The notes under the pieces were generated by a model. That model was not told where the DNA came from and made no database searches. It saw only the letters and a list, made by a program, of their open reading frames with translations. Of a stretch of 17,146 nt of DNA, positions 1 through 6,887 are shown piece by piece (within the stretch, counting starts at the first letter, position 1; every line of letters starts with the position of its first letter). Position numbers and translations under genes: made by a program. The DNA is from DASTCC01 sp035711465 (GTDB taxonomy: Bacteria; Acidobacteriota; Vicinamibacteria; Vicinamibacterales; SCN-69-37). The stretch lies in contig DASTCC010000284.1 of assembly GCA_035711465.1 (NCBI GenBank), forward strand, positions 1 through 17,146. Direction: 5' to 3'.

Positions 1-187
1 TGCCGACGTCGGTGAGCCAGTTGGCCAGGTAGGCGCCGGCCTGCCGGCCGAAGCGGTTCGACGGCGTGGTGACGATGCCCGCCTGATGCCCGGCATCGGT
101 GAGCGCCTGCACCAGCGTGCGGGCGATGACGAGGTGACCGCCCTCGGTGATCGGCGGCGCGGACGTGACGACGGCGATGACGGCCAC
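1..187 (-). CDS. GT4-like glycosyltransferase, N-terminal fragment
   Basis: Only the first 62 residues are in the window; the gene runs off the left edge. The GTG start at 187 lies 7 nt after the stop of the upstream acyltransferase gene, and a purine-rich GGGAGA sits about a dozen bases before it. The protein opens with a hydrophobic beta strand (VAVIAVVTSAPP). A Gly-Gly turn (TEGGHL), a helix (ARTLVQALTDAGHQ) and a second strand (AGIVTT) follow. This is the usual N-terminal Rossmann start of GT-B glycosyltransferases of family 4. Last visible gene of the leftward operon that begins at 3868. The function probably concerns sugar transfer to a lipid-linked glycan in the cytoplasm, but the donor and acceptor cannot be told from this fragment. 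Confidence 0.65.
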   Translation of the reverse strand, partial: MAVIAVVTSAPPITEGGHLVIARTLVQALTDAGHQAGIVTTPSNRFGRQAGAYLANWLTDVG

Positions 188-194
188 GCGCGGG

Positions 195-956
195 TCAGTT
201 CTCCCTGGCCGCGAGCACGCGCGCGGGAATGCCGACCGCGGTCATCCCAGCCGGGACGTCGTCTTTCACCACCGCCGAGGCACCGACGATGGCGCGGTCG
301 CCGATGGCGACGCCGTCGAGAATCTTCGCGCCGGCGCCGATCCAGCAGCCGGCGCCGATGGTGACGCCGGACGACCGGCGTTCCTGTTCGATCACTGGCC
401 GCGACGGATCGCCGGCGACGTGATCGCCGCCGACGACGTAGACGTAGGCGGCGACGAGCGTGTCGGCGCCGATGCGCACGCGGCTTGCCGAGAAGATCTC
501 GCAGTTGAAGCCGACGTTCGCGCCGCCGGCCAGCTCGATGTCGCCGTTCTTGCAGGACAGAATCGTGTTCCGGCCGATGAACACGCCGCTGCCGATCCGG
601 ATCCCCTCGTTGGCGTCGCCCTTGGCGTCCAGCAGACAGTTGTCGTCGACGACGACGTTGTCGCCGATGCGGATCTTGTGCGGATGGCGGAGGACGACGT
701 TCTGCCCGAAGACGACGTTCCGGCCGCACGCGCCGAGCAGCCGCGGATAGAAGAGCTTGCGCAGCGCCAGCCCGAACGCGCCGGGCACCGCCTGGCAGAG
801 CAGGACGACCAGCTCGTACTTCAACAGCGCCAGGAGGCCTGGGCGCCCGACGACGAGCGCGCGGTACTTCGACGCGGCGCCGCCGCCGTCGCGGAACAAT
901 TGATCCTGGGCCCGCGCGATCTCGCGCGGTCGCGCGTCAGATCCACCGCTGCTCAC
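195..956 (-). CDS. Left-handed beta-helix (hexapeptide) acyltransferase
   Basis: 253 residues. From about residue 80 the chain is made of hexapeptide repeats ([LIV]-G-x4), for example IRIGDN, IRIGSG, VRIGAD, VTIGAG and VAIGDR. It ends in the GIPARVL motif typical of the WcaF/VatB/LpxA-like acetyltransferase fold. A loop with GGDH (His179) is the likely catalytic histidine loop. Residues about 40-75 form a hydrophobic/amphipathic segment that may hold the protein at the inner membrane. The likely role is O- or N-acetylation of a sugar using acetyl-CoA. The GTG start lies inside the 3' end of the epimerase gene (20-bp overlap) and is supported by GGAG seven bases upstream. The nature of the acyl group and the substrate are inferred only from family and context. 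Confidence 0.85.
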   Translation of the reverse strand: MSSGGSDARPREIARAQDQLFRDGGGAASKYRALVVGRPGLLALLKYELVVLLCQAVPGAFGLALRKLFYPRLLGACGRNVVFGQNVVLRHPHKIRIGDNVVVDDNCLLDAKGDANEGIRIGSGVFIGRNTILSCKNGDIELAGGANVGFNCEIFSASRVRIGADTLVAAYVYVVGGDHVAGDPSRPVIEQERRSSGVTIGAGCWIGAGAKILDGVAIGDRAIVGASAVVKDDVPAGMTAVGIPARVLAAREN

Positions 957-1917
957 GGTACCACTCCAGGGTGCGGCCGATGCCCTCTCGCAGTCCGACC
1001 TTCGGATCGAATCCGAGCTCGGTGCGCGCGCGCGCGATGTCGAACGCGCGGCTCTTGCGGAAGAAGTCTACACGGCGACGGTACAACGGCGGCGAGATCC
1101 CGAACGGCGCACAGATAGCCTCGCAGAGAGCGCCGGCCAGCCAGACGGGCGTCACCGGCAGGACCAGCGATGGCGGCGCCACACCCGCGACCGACGCGGT
1201 GACGTCGACGAGCTCGCGCAGCGTCGGCACCTCGCGGCCGCCGAGGATGTAGGTCCGGCCAGCCGCGGCCGGCACCTCCGCACAGAGCCGGAAGCCCTCG
1301 CACAAGTCGTCGATGTAGGTCACGTGGTAGTAGTTCGTGCCCCGGCCCAGCATCACGAACCGCCGCTGCGCGATCTTGCCGAAGATCTTGAACAGCCGGC
1401 GATCGCCGGGGCCGTAGATCCCCGTCGGCCGGGCGATGACGAGCTCCATGCCGACGCGCGCCGCCGCATCACGGCCGACCTGCTCGCCCTCGACCTTCGT
1501 CTCCTGATAGACGTCGCCGGGACGGATCGGCGCGTCTTCGTTGGCCGGCGGATGTTCGATGTCCCCGTGTACGCCGACAGTCGAGCACTGCACGACGCGG
1601 CGCGCGCCAGCGGACCTGGCGGCTTCGACGAGATGTCCGACCGCCGTGGCGTTCACGGCGCGATAGCTCTCCGCCGACAGCCCTGCTTCGCGATAGCGCG
1701 CCGCGATGTTGTAGATGACGTCGACGCCCTCGACGGCGCGGCGGACGTCGCCGCGATTGGTCAGATCCGCCTCGACGACCTCGACGCGATCGCGATCGAA
1801 CGCGGGCGCGCTCGAACGCGTCCGCACCATGGCGCGGACGCGCTGTCCTCGCGCGGCCAGGTGCCGCACGAGATGGCTGCCGGTGAATCCTCCAGCGCCC
1901 GTGACGAGCGACGTCAT
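937..1917 (-). CDS. NAD(P)-dependent epimerase/dehydratase (extended SDR)
   Basis: 326 residues starting at the ATG at 1917, which overlaps the methyltransferase stop as ATGA. The frame stays open to 2292, but the upstream part is arginine-rich out-of-frame reading of the methyltransferase gene. The N-terminus has the nucleotide-binding TGAGGFTG (residues 6-13), with Thr where Ile is usual. A Ser-Thr-Val (112-114) and the catalytic Tyr137-x3-Lys141 (YQETK) follow, then IARPTGIYGPGDRR, typical of nucleotide-sugar or dihydroflavonol-reductase-like extended SDRs. Expected to act in the cytoplasm on a nucleotide sugar or a related substrate. It overlaps the acyltransferase gene by 20 bp. The exact reaction (4-epimerase, 4,6-dehydratase or reductase) cannot be chosen from sequence alone. 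Confidence 0.88.
   Translation of the reverse strand: MTSLVTGAGGFTGSHLVRHLAARGQRVRAMVRTRSSAPAFDRDRVEVVEADLTNRGDVRRAVEGVDVIYNIAARYREAGLSAESYRAVNATAVGHLVEAARSAGARRVVQCSTVGVHGDIEHPPANEDAPIRPGDVYQETKVEGEQVGRDAAARVGMELVIARPTGIYGPGDRRLFKIFGKIAQRRFVMLGRGTNYYHVTYIDDLCEGFRLCAEVPAAAGRTYILGGREVPTLRELVDVTASVAGVAPPSLVLPVTPVWLAGALCEAICAPFGISPPLYRRRVDFFRKSRAFDIARARTELGFDPKVGLREGIGRTLEWYREQRWI
964..967 (-). promoter_or_regulatory. Ribosome binding site deciding the GTG start at 956
   Basis: On the minus strand GGAG is followed by a 7-nt spacer (TGGTACC) and then GTG. The site lies inside the coding end of the epimerase gene. This supports the GTG start and suggests translational coupling between the two genes. 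Confidence 0.55.
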
Positions 1918-2678
1918 CGCTCGGCCACCATCGTGACCGGCGACCCGAGCAGCCGCTGGAGCCCGACCGTCGCGAGCGCGCGCTCGGTCGCCTGCGTGAA
2001 TCCGAGCCGCCCGATCTTCTTGTGCAGGGCGATCGGCAGGACGAACTGACGGCTGGTCTGGATCACGCGGAAGCCATGCGCCGCGAACGCCGCGATCGCG
2101 TCGCGCTCGGCGATGACGCGATAGGGCTCGGTACGCCGCCCCATCGCCGCGCCGATTCTGCGCCCGCGGCTCTCGAGCGCGGCAACGCTCATCGCCGCCG
2201 GGAAATCGACGATGACACGCCACCGCGCGACGCGGCAGAGCTCGCCAATGGTCTGTCGCCAGTCGATGACGTGCATCAAGACGCGGAGACACACCGCGGC
2301 GTCGACGGCGCCGGCAGCGAGCGGCAGATGCTGCGCGTCGGCGACGCCGAACGCCGGCGGCAGGCCCGCGTCGGCGGCGCGTCGGCGGGCGACGCGAAGC
2401 ATCTCCGCCGACGCGTCGAGCCCGACGACGCGGGCGCCGGCCGCCGCCAGCCCGAGGGCCGCGCGTCCCGTCCCGGTGCCGACGTCGAGGATCACGCGCG
2501 CACCCACCGGCGCGAGCATCTCCGTCAACAGCGTTTCCTGCGACTCGAGCAGGTACCGCCCAATCGGACCGCCGAAGCGCAGCGCGTCGAAGCCGTCGGC
2601 CACGGCCGGGTCGGCGTAGTGCTGATAGCTGTAGTGGGTCCGATCGCCGCTCGCCGCGGGCTTCGTCGGTGCGGTCAT
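1914..2678 (-). CDS. Class I SAM-dependent methyltransferase
   Basis: 254 residues. The SAM-binding motif I is LDVGTGTGR (64-72), followed by VVGLDAS (motif post-I acidic Asp) and VADAQHLPL (motif II region). The Methyltransf_11/UbiE-like core occupies about residues 55-160. The ATG start overlaps the stop of the upstream glycosyltransferase by 4 bp (ATGA), and its own stop overlaps the epimerase ATG in the same way, so these genes are almost certainly co-translated. It probably methylates a sugar or glycan intermediate in the same pathway. The acceptor is unknown. A small-molecule or quinone methyltransferase remains possible by fold, but the operon position favours glycan modification. Confidence 0.85.
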   Translation of the reverse strand: MTAPTKPAASGDRTHYSYQHYADPAVADGFDALRFGGPIGRYLLESQETLLTEMLAPVGARVILDVGTGTGRAALGLAAAGARVVGLDASAEMLRVARRRAADAGLPPAFGVADAQHLPLAAGAVDAAVCLRVLMHVIDWRQTIGELCRVARWRVIVDFPAAMSVAALESRGRRIGAAMGRRTEPYRVIAERDAIAAFAAHGFRVIQTSRQFVLPIALHKKIGRLGFTQATERALATVGLQRLLGSPVTMVAER

Positions 2679-3868
2679 GCCGCGTCCCCGACCGTAGCGG
2701 CGGGACCGTCGTCAGCCAGGAGGCGAAACGCGCGGCGCGTCTTCTCGATGAACGCCTCGTCGCTGTACTTCTCGGCCGCGACCTCGATCGCGCGCGCGCC
2801 GACGCGCGCGGCGAGCGCTGGGTCGGTCAGCACGCGCAGGATGCCGTCGGCGAACGCCTCCGCCGTCGGCTCGACCAGCACCGCCGAGTCGTCGTCGAGC
2901 ACCTGTGTATGCGTGCGCAGCCGCGTCGCCACGATCGGCCGGCCGGATCTCAGGTACTGGTAGATCTTCAGCGGCGTATTGGTGCCGCCCGACCGCGGCG
3001 ACACCAGCGCGCTCGCCGCGTCCAGGTACTTCGGCACGTCGTCGGGCGGGCGCTGGCCGGTGAAGACGACGACCCCGGCCAGGCCCCTGGCGCTCACCTG
3101 CTGCCTGGCCGCTTCGACCTGGCCGGGCTCGCCGCCGACCATCACCAGCCGCGCATCCGGACGGGAGCGGACGACGCGCGCCATCGCGTCGTAGAGCAGA
3201 TCCAAACCCTGATAAGCCTCGAACGTGCCGGTGTAGAGGACGACGGGCGTGTCCGCGGAAAGGCCGAGCTCGCGCTTGACGGCCGGGCCGGCGCCGAGCG
3301 CGGGGCCCGCACCGGATGCGTTCTCGATCAGCACGGTCGGCACGTCGGGATAGCCGGCGCGGACGGTGTCCTCGAGATCCTGGCAGATCACGATGACCAC
3401 CTTCGACTGCCCGATCATCAGCCGCTCGACCCAACCGAGCATACGCGCCAGCAGCTTGCCGTGCCGGACGCCGAAGTTCTCGACCTGCTGGGGCAGGCTG
3501 GAGTGCATGTCGTAGAGGTGCGGAATGCCGAGCAACCGCGAGAGGACGACGCCGATCGCGCCGCCCTCCTCGTGCGAGTGCACGGCGTCGTACTTGCCGC
3601 CGAGCGCTCGTCGCAGCGCCGTGACCGCGAGCGCCATGTCGAGCGGCACTTTCGCCCACGATGGACCGATACGGACGCGATGGACGAACGGCGGCCGCAG
3701 ACAGCGAAAGATGCGCAGCCCCGGCATCTCGACGTCGCGGCCGAAGGGATAGGTCACGAGATCGACGGTGTGTCCCAGCGTGGTGAGCGCGCGGATGCGA
3801 TGGAACTCGGAAAAGGGCGTGCCGCGAGGCTCGAAGAACGGCTCGGGCGCGATCATGAGGATGTGCAT
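2675..3868 (-). CDS. GT4 family glycosyltransferase
   Basis: 397 residues, first gene of the leftward operon. The N-terminal Rossmann half begins MHILMIAPEPFFEPRGTP, whose glycine loop is typical of GT-B enzymes. The C-terminal half starts near VVLYTGTFEAYQGLDLL (209-225) and carries the donor-binding region SGGTNTPLKIYQYLRSGRPIVAT (293-315). The usual Glu-x7-Glu pair is not present: Thr296 and Gln304 occupy the equivalent places. It should transfer a sugar from a nucleotide donor to a lipid-linked or polysaccharide acceptor in the cytoplasm. The ATG at 3868 has a good ribosome binding site, and the gene overlaps the methyltransferase by ATGA. Sugar specificity cannot be told. Confidence 0.88.
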   Translation of the reverse strand: MHILMIAPEPFFEPRGTPFSEFHRIRALTTLGHTVDLVTYPFGRDVEMPGLRIFRCLRPPFVHRVRIGPSWAKVPLDMALAVTALRRALGGKYDAVHSHEEGGAIGVVLSRLLGIPHLYDMHSSLPQQVENFGVRHGKLLARMLGWVERLMIGQSKVVIVICQDLEDTVRAGYPDVPTVLIENASGAGPALGAGPAVKRELGLSADTPVVLYTGTFEAYQGLDLLYDAMARVVRSRPDARLVMVGGEPGQVEAARQQVSARGLAGVVVFTGQRPPDDVPKYLDAASALVSPRSGGTNTPLKIYQYLRSGRPIVATRLRTHTQVLDDDSAVLVEPTAEAFADGILRVLTDPALAARVGARAIEVAAEKYSDEAFIEKTRRAFRLLADDGPAATVGDAA

Positions 3869-3870
3869 AT

Positions 3871-3879
3871 CCTCACCTT
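3871..3879 (-). promoter_or_regulatory. Ribosome binding site for the GT4 gene at 3868
   Basis: The minus strand reads AAGGTGAGG, then AT and the ATG. AAGG lies 7 nt before the start, a normal spacing. This fixes the first gene of the leftward operon. Confidence 0.55.
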
Positions 3880-3942
3880 CCCGGCTCGCGCGGCATGAGG
3901 GTTCGGCGCGGGTCGCGCTCGCGCGGTGTCACGAGCCCTACA

Positions 3943-3951
3943 TGGTACACT
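3943..3951 (+). promoter_or_regulatory. Putative extended -10 promoter for the flippase-like gene
   Basis: TGGTACACT matches an extended -10 element (TGn followed by TACACT, four of six to TATAAT). It lies 37 nt before the ATG at 3989, in the only gap between the divergent units. No good -35 was found at 16-18 nt spacing. A related TGGTATGCT sits before the deacetylase gene at 8580. Confidence 0.35.
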
Positions 3952-3960
3952 ACGCCGCTC

Positions 3961-3979
3961 CGCGGGCGTGACGCCCGCG
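3961..3979. repeat. Perfect inverted repeat in the predicted leader
   Basis: CGCGGGCGT-G-ACGCCCGCG is a perfect 9-bp inverted repeat around a single base. It ends 9 nt before the ATG at 3989, where a ribosome binding site would lie, and downstream of the predicted -10. It may be a protein-binding dyad or a leader hairpin. No AG-rich Shine-Dalgarno is visible for this gene. Confidence 0.6.
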
Positions 3980-3988
3980 CATGCTCGC

Positions 3989-5014
3989 ATGACCGCGGCG
4001 ACACCGGCTCCATCCGGCCGCAAAGGCCGTCAGGCTGTGCTCTGGACGGCGAAGATTCTCGTCAGCACGGCGCTGCTCTACATCCTGCTCGCGCGCGTCG
4101 ACACCTCGCGGCTCTGGGCGCTGGCGCGGAACGCCTCGCCGATCTGGCTCGCCTTCGCGCTGCTGCTCTATCTCGGCATGGTCGTGATCAGCGCGTGGCG
4201 ATGGAACCTCCTGCTGCGTGCGCAGCACGTCGCCGCCGCCTTCGGCCGTCTCGTCAACTCGTTCCTCGTCGCCGTCTTCTTCAACAACTTCCTGCCCTCG
4301 AACATCGGCGGCGACGTCGTCCGCATTCGCGACACCGCACGCGTTGCGGGGTCGAAGACGCTGGCGGCGACGGTCGTGCTCGTCGACCGCGGCATCGGCC
4401 TGCTCGGGCTCGTGTTCGTCGCCGCCCTGGGCGCGACGCTGGCCGCGCGCAACAGCGAGGCAATCGGCCCGCTCGGCCCCGGCGTGCTCTGGATGATGCT
4501 CGGCGGCGCCGTCGCCGTCGCTGCGCCCGCCGTGCTGATGCCGCAGCGGATCGGCCAGCTGCTCAGCCCGCTGCGGCGCCTGCATCAGGAATGGGTCGAG
4601 ACGCGAATCGAACGCCTCACCGGCGCGCTCGGCAAGTTCCGCGACGCGCCGAGCGCGCTGATCGGTTGTTTCGCGGGCGCGATCCTGGTCCAGGCGGTGC
4701 TCGTCGGCTTCTACGCTGCCATCGCGCACGGCTTGCACATCCGCGTCCCGCTCGCCCATCTCGCCATCGTCGTGCCGATCTCGTTCGTCGTGCAGATGCT
4801 GCCGCTCTCGGTGAACGGGTGGGGCGTGCGCGAATCGACGTTCGGCTTTTACTTCACCCGCCTCGGCCTGCCGCTGGAGTCGGCGCTGGCGTTGTCGTTC
4901 ATCGGCGCGGCGCTGACGATGCTGTTCTCGATCTCAGGGGCCTTCGCGTATCTCAGCCGCCGTCGGGAGGCGGAGCAATCTGGCCCAGCGGGGCGGGCGG
5001 ATACCCGTACATGA
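3989..5014 (+). CDS. Flippase-like / LPG synthase TM-domain membrane protein
   Basis: 341 residues from the ATG at 3989. An upstream in-frame GTG at 3926 would add 21 non-hydrophobic residues and would sit upstream of the predicted promoter. About seven to eight membrane segments are visible. The conserved FFNNFLPSNIGGDVVRIRD (about 97-115) and PLSVNGWGVRES blocks mark the lysylphosphatidylglycerol synthetase TM-region family (UPF0104, MprF N-half-like, AglD-like). No MprF-type aminoacyltransferase domain follows, so only the membrane module is present. Stand-alone members are common near glycosyltransferases and are thought to move or handle lipid-linked substrates. The last 62 bp overlap the convergent gene on the other strand. 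The exact substrate is unknown. Confidence 0.85.
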   Translation: MTAATPAPSGRKGRQAVLWTAKILVSTALLYILLARVDTSRLWALARNASPIWLAFALLLYLGMVVISAWRWNLLLRAQHVAAAFGRLVNSFLVAVFFNNFLPSNIGGDVVRIRDTARVAGSKTLAATVVLVDRGIGLLGLVFVAALGATLAARNSEAIGPLGPGVLWMMLGGAVAVAAPAVLMPQRIGQLLSPLRRLHQEWVETRIERLTGALGKFRDAPSALIGCFAGAILVQAVLVGFYAAIAHGLHIRVPLAHLAIVVPISFVVQMLPLSVNGWGVRESTFGFYFTRLGLPLESALALSFIGAALTMLFSISGAFAYLSRRREAEQSGPAGRADTRT

Positions 5015-6887
5015 ACACCGGCTTGATGAACGCGCCGAGGTGGCGCGTGTCGGTCGATCCCGGATCCCGCTCGGCGGGAACGAATCCCGCGGTCGTTTCG
5101 AGTCGCAATACGTAGTTGTAGCTGTACTCGACCTTCAGGTGCTCCTGCGGCATCAGCTGCACGATCGCCGTCTGTCCCGCGGTGAGCTTCACCTGATTCT
5201 CGCGTCCGCCGAAGCGGCAGGTGACGACGTTGTCCACGCGCGAGCTGATGGTGAACTGGATGCGCGTCACCGGCTGCTCGGTCCGGACGACGATATCGGC
5301 GCCGGCGTCCCCTGCGATCCAGAAGCCCTTGCCCTCCGCGTAGTACGTGTTGGCGTCCATGTAGTAGAGGTAGACGTCAGGACCCCGGACGAACGGGACC
5401 CGTGCGCGCAGCGGATGCAGCCGGACCGGCAGCTGCTCGACAATCGTCAGCTCGATCGGCAGCCATCGCAGCGGCGCGCGCTCGACGTTGCGCCACGTCG
5501 CCGCGGCCGCGGCGAACGGATGCAGCATCATCGCGCCGGTGAACGCGACGCCGACGATCGCGGCGGCGAGCGCGGTTCCGAATCCGAGCCCCGGACGGAC
5601 GAGAAACAGCAGTGCAGGATAGAGGCTGAGGAAGTACCGGTTCCCTGGTGGTCCGCCGCCGCCGTTCCAGATGTACGGCGCGATGATCAGCAGCACGATC
5701 GTCGCGCCGAGCGTCGCCAGCGCCGTGAGCCATTGCCAGAGCGGCGCGCGGAACATACCGGCGATCCAGCAGGCGGCGATGAGAACGCCCGGGAAGAAAT
5801 ACGGCACCAGCCCGGCGTCGCGGCCGACCAGAAAATAGAACGCGTTACGTGGAAACAAGCCGAGCGCCTGGTCGGTCAGCACCGTTCCGGTGTCGGCGTC
5901 GTTGGTGGTCATCGCGCCGCTCTTCGTCGAGTAGAACGGCGTCCCCTGGTCGTCGAACGGGAATGTCGTGACGAAGTAGCGGCGATCCTCCTGCCGCGCC
6001 GCGCCCTGATAGTTCCACTCGCCCGAGATCGCGGCGTTGGCGGCAAAAAGACCGGCCGAACCGGCGAGGAAGAAGACCGCGGCCGCCAGCAGGCGCCCGA
6101 TCGCACGCTCGCGCAGCAGGTCGAGCCCGAGCGGGACGATGAACAGGACGTTGGGCGGTTTGGAAAACGTCGCCAGTCCCAGCAGCAGCGCGGCGACGAG
6201 TGTCGTGCGGCCGCCGGACAGCCAGCTCCCGCGTTCGAGCGGGGCGACTTTCTTGTACAGCCAGAGGAAGTAGGCGACGAAGACCAGCGCGAAATTGAAG
6301 ATCTCCGAGGTCAGAAACGTCGCGAAGACCGGCACCGACGTCGCGAACACGAACGCGAGGCCGAGTACGGCGCCGGGTCCCTTCCCCATCTGGGCCTGAC
6401 AGAACTTCACCGCGCACCACGCGCAGAGCGCCAGGAGCAGCACGTTGAACACGAGCATCCCGCCCAGGCCCCCGACCGCGGCAAACGGCGCCGCGAACAG
6501 CGGATAGACGAACGCCTTGCCGTACTCGAGACGTTCCGTCTCCGGAATGACCGCCGTCGTTGCCTGCACCGGCGGCCATCCGGCTTGCAGGTCGAGATCC
6601 CAGCGGTAGCCGCGCTTCAGGAAAATGCCTTCGGGGCCGATCGCGTGGGTGGTGCCGCCGGCGTCGGTGCGCGTGTAAAGGCGGCGGAAGCGCTCGTAGT
6701 CGCGGCGGTCGTAGCCGAGATCCCCGTCGCCGGCGATGCTGAAGGCCATGGCGACGTAAGTCGCTTCGTCGCCGCGGACGGTGCCAACCAGACCGACGGC
6801 GTCGATCCAGCGGGCGCCGAACACGGCAATCGCCAGCACGAAGGTCGCAGCGAGGCGCCGGCCAAGCGGAGTCAGTCCGACGCTCAC
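4953..6887 (-). CDS. GT-C/ArnT-like membrane glycosyltransferase
   Basis: 644 residues from the GTG at 6887, which overlaps the upstream stop as GTGA and is preceded by CAGGGG. The frame is open upstream to 7313, but that part is out-of-frame reading of the neighbouring gene. A membrane segment at 12-35 leads into a periplasmic loop with GDE (Asp40-Glu41), the place where GT39/ArnT-type enzymes keep their catalytic acidic residue. About nine to ten more hydrophobic segments follow to about residue 480, then a soluble beta-rich C-terminal part of about 150 residues. It probably transfers a sugar from a polyprenyl-phosphate donor on the periplasmic side. The hydrophilic tail overlaps the convergent flippase-like gene by 62 bp. 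Family assignment is good, substrate unknown. Confidence 0.8.
   Translation of the reverse strand: MSVGLTPLGRRLAATFVLAIAVFGARWIDAVGLVGTVRGDEATYVAMAFSIAGDGDLGYDRRDYERFRRLYTRTDAGGTTHAIGPEGIFLKRGYRWDLDLQAGWPPVQATTAVIPETERLEYGKAFVYPLFAAPFAAVGGLGGMLVFNVLLLALCAWCAVKFCQAQMGKGPGAVLGLAFVFATSVPVFATFLTSEIFNFALVFVAYFLWLYKKVAPLERGSWLSGGRTTLVAALLLGLATFSKPPNVLFIVPLGLDLLRERAIGRLLAAAVFFLAGSAGLFAANAAISGEWNYQGAARQEDRRYFVTTFPFDDQGTPFYSTKSGAMTTNDADTGTVLTDQALGLFPRNAFYFLVGRDAGLVPYFFPGVLIAACWIAGMFRAPLWQWLTALATLGATIVLLIIAPYIWNGGGGPPGNRYFLSLYPALLFLVRPGLGFGTALAAAIVGVAFTGAMMLHPFAAAAATWRNVERAPLRWLPIELTIVEQLPVRLHPLRARVPFVRGPDVYLYYMDANTYYAEGKGFWIAGDAGADIVVRTEQPVTRIQFTISSRVDNVVTCRFGGRENQVKLTAGQTAIVQLMPQEHLKVEYSYNYVLRLETTAGFVPAERDPGSTDTRHLGAFIKPVFMYGYPPAPLGQIAPPPDGG

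Noticed and set aside
1918..2292. Upstream extension of the epimerase frame
   Set aside because: The extra residues are an arginine-rich shadow of the methyltransferase gene; the Rossmann motif begins right after the ATG at 1917, which overlaps the upstream stop as ATGA.
3895..3988. GTG at 3926 as start of the flippase-like gene
   Set aside because: It would lie upstream of the predicted -10 and add 21 residues of dyad and promoter sequence to a protein whose family normally begins shortly before the first helix.
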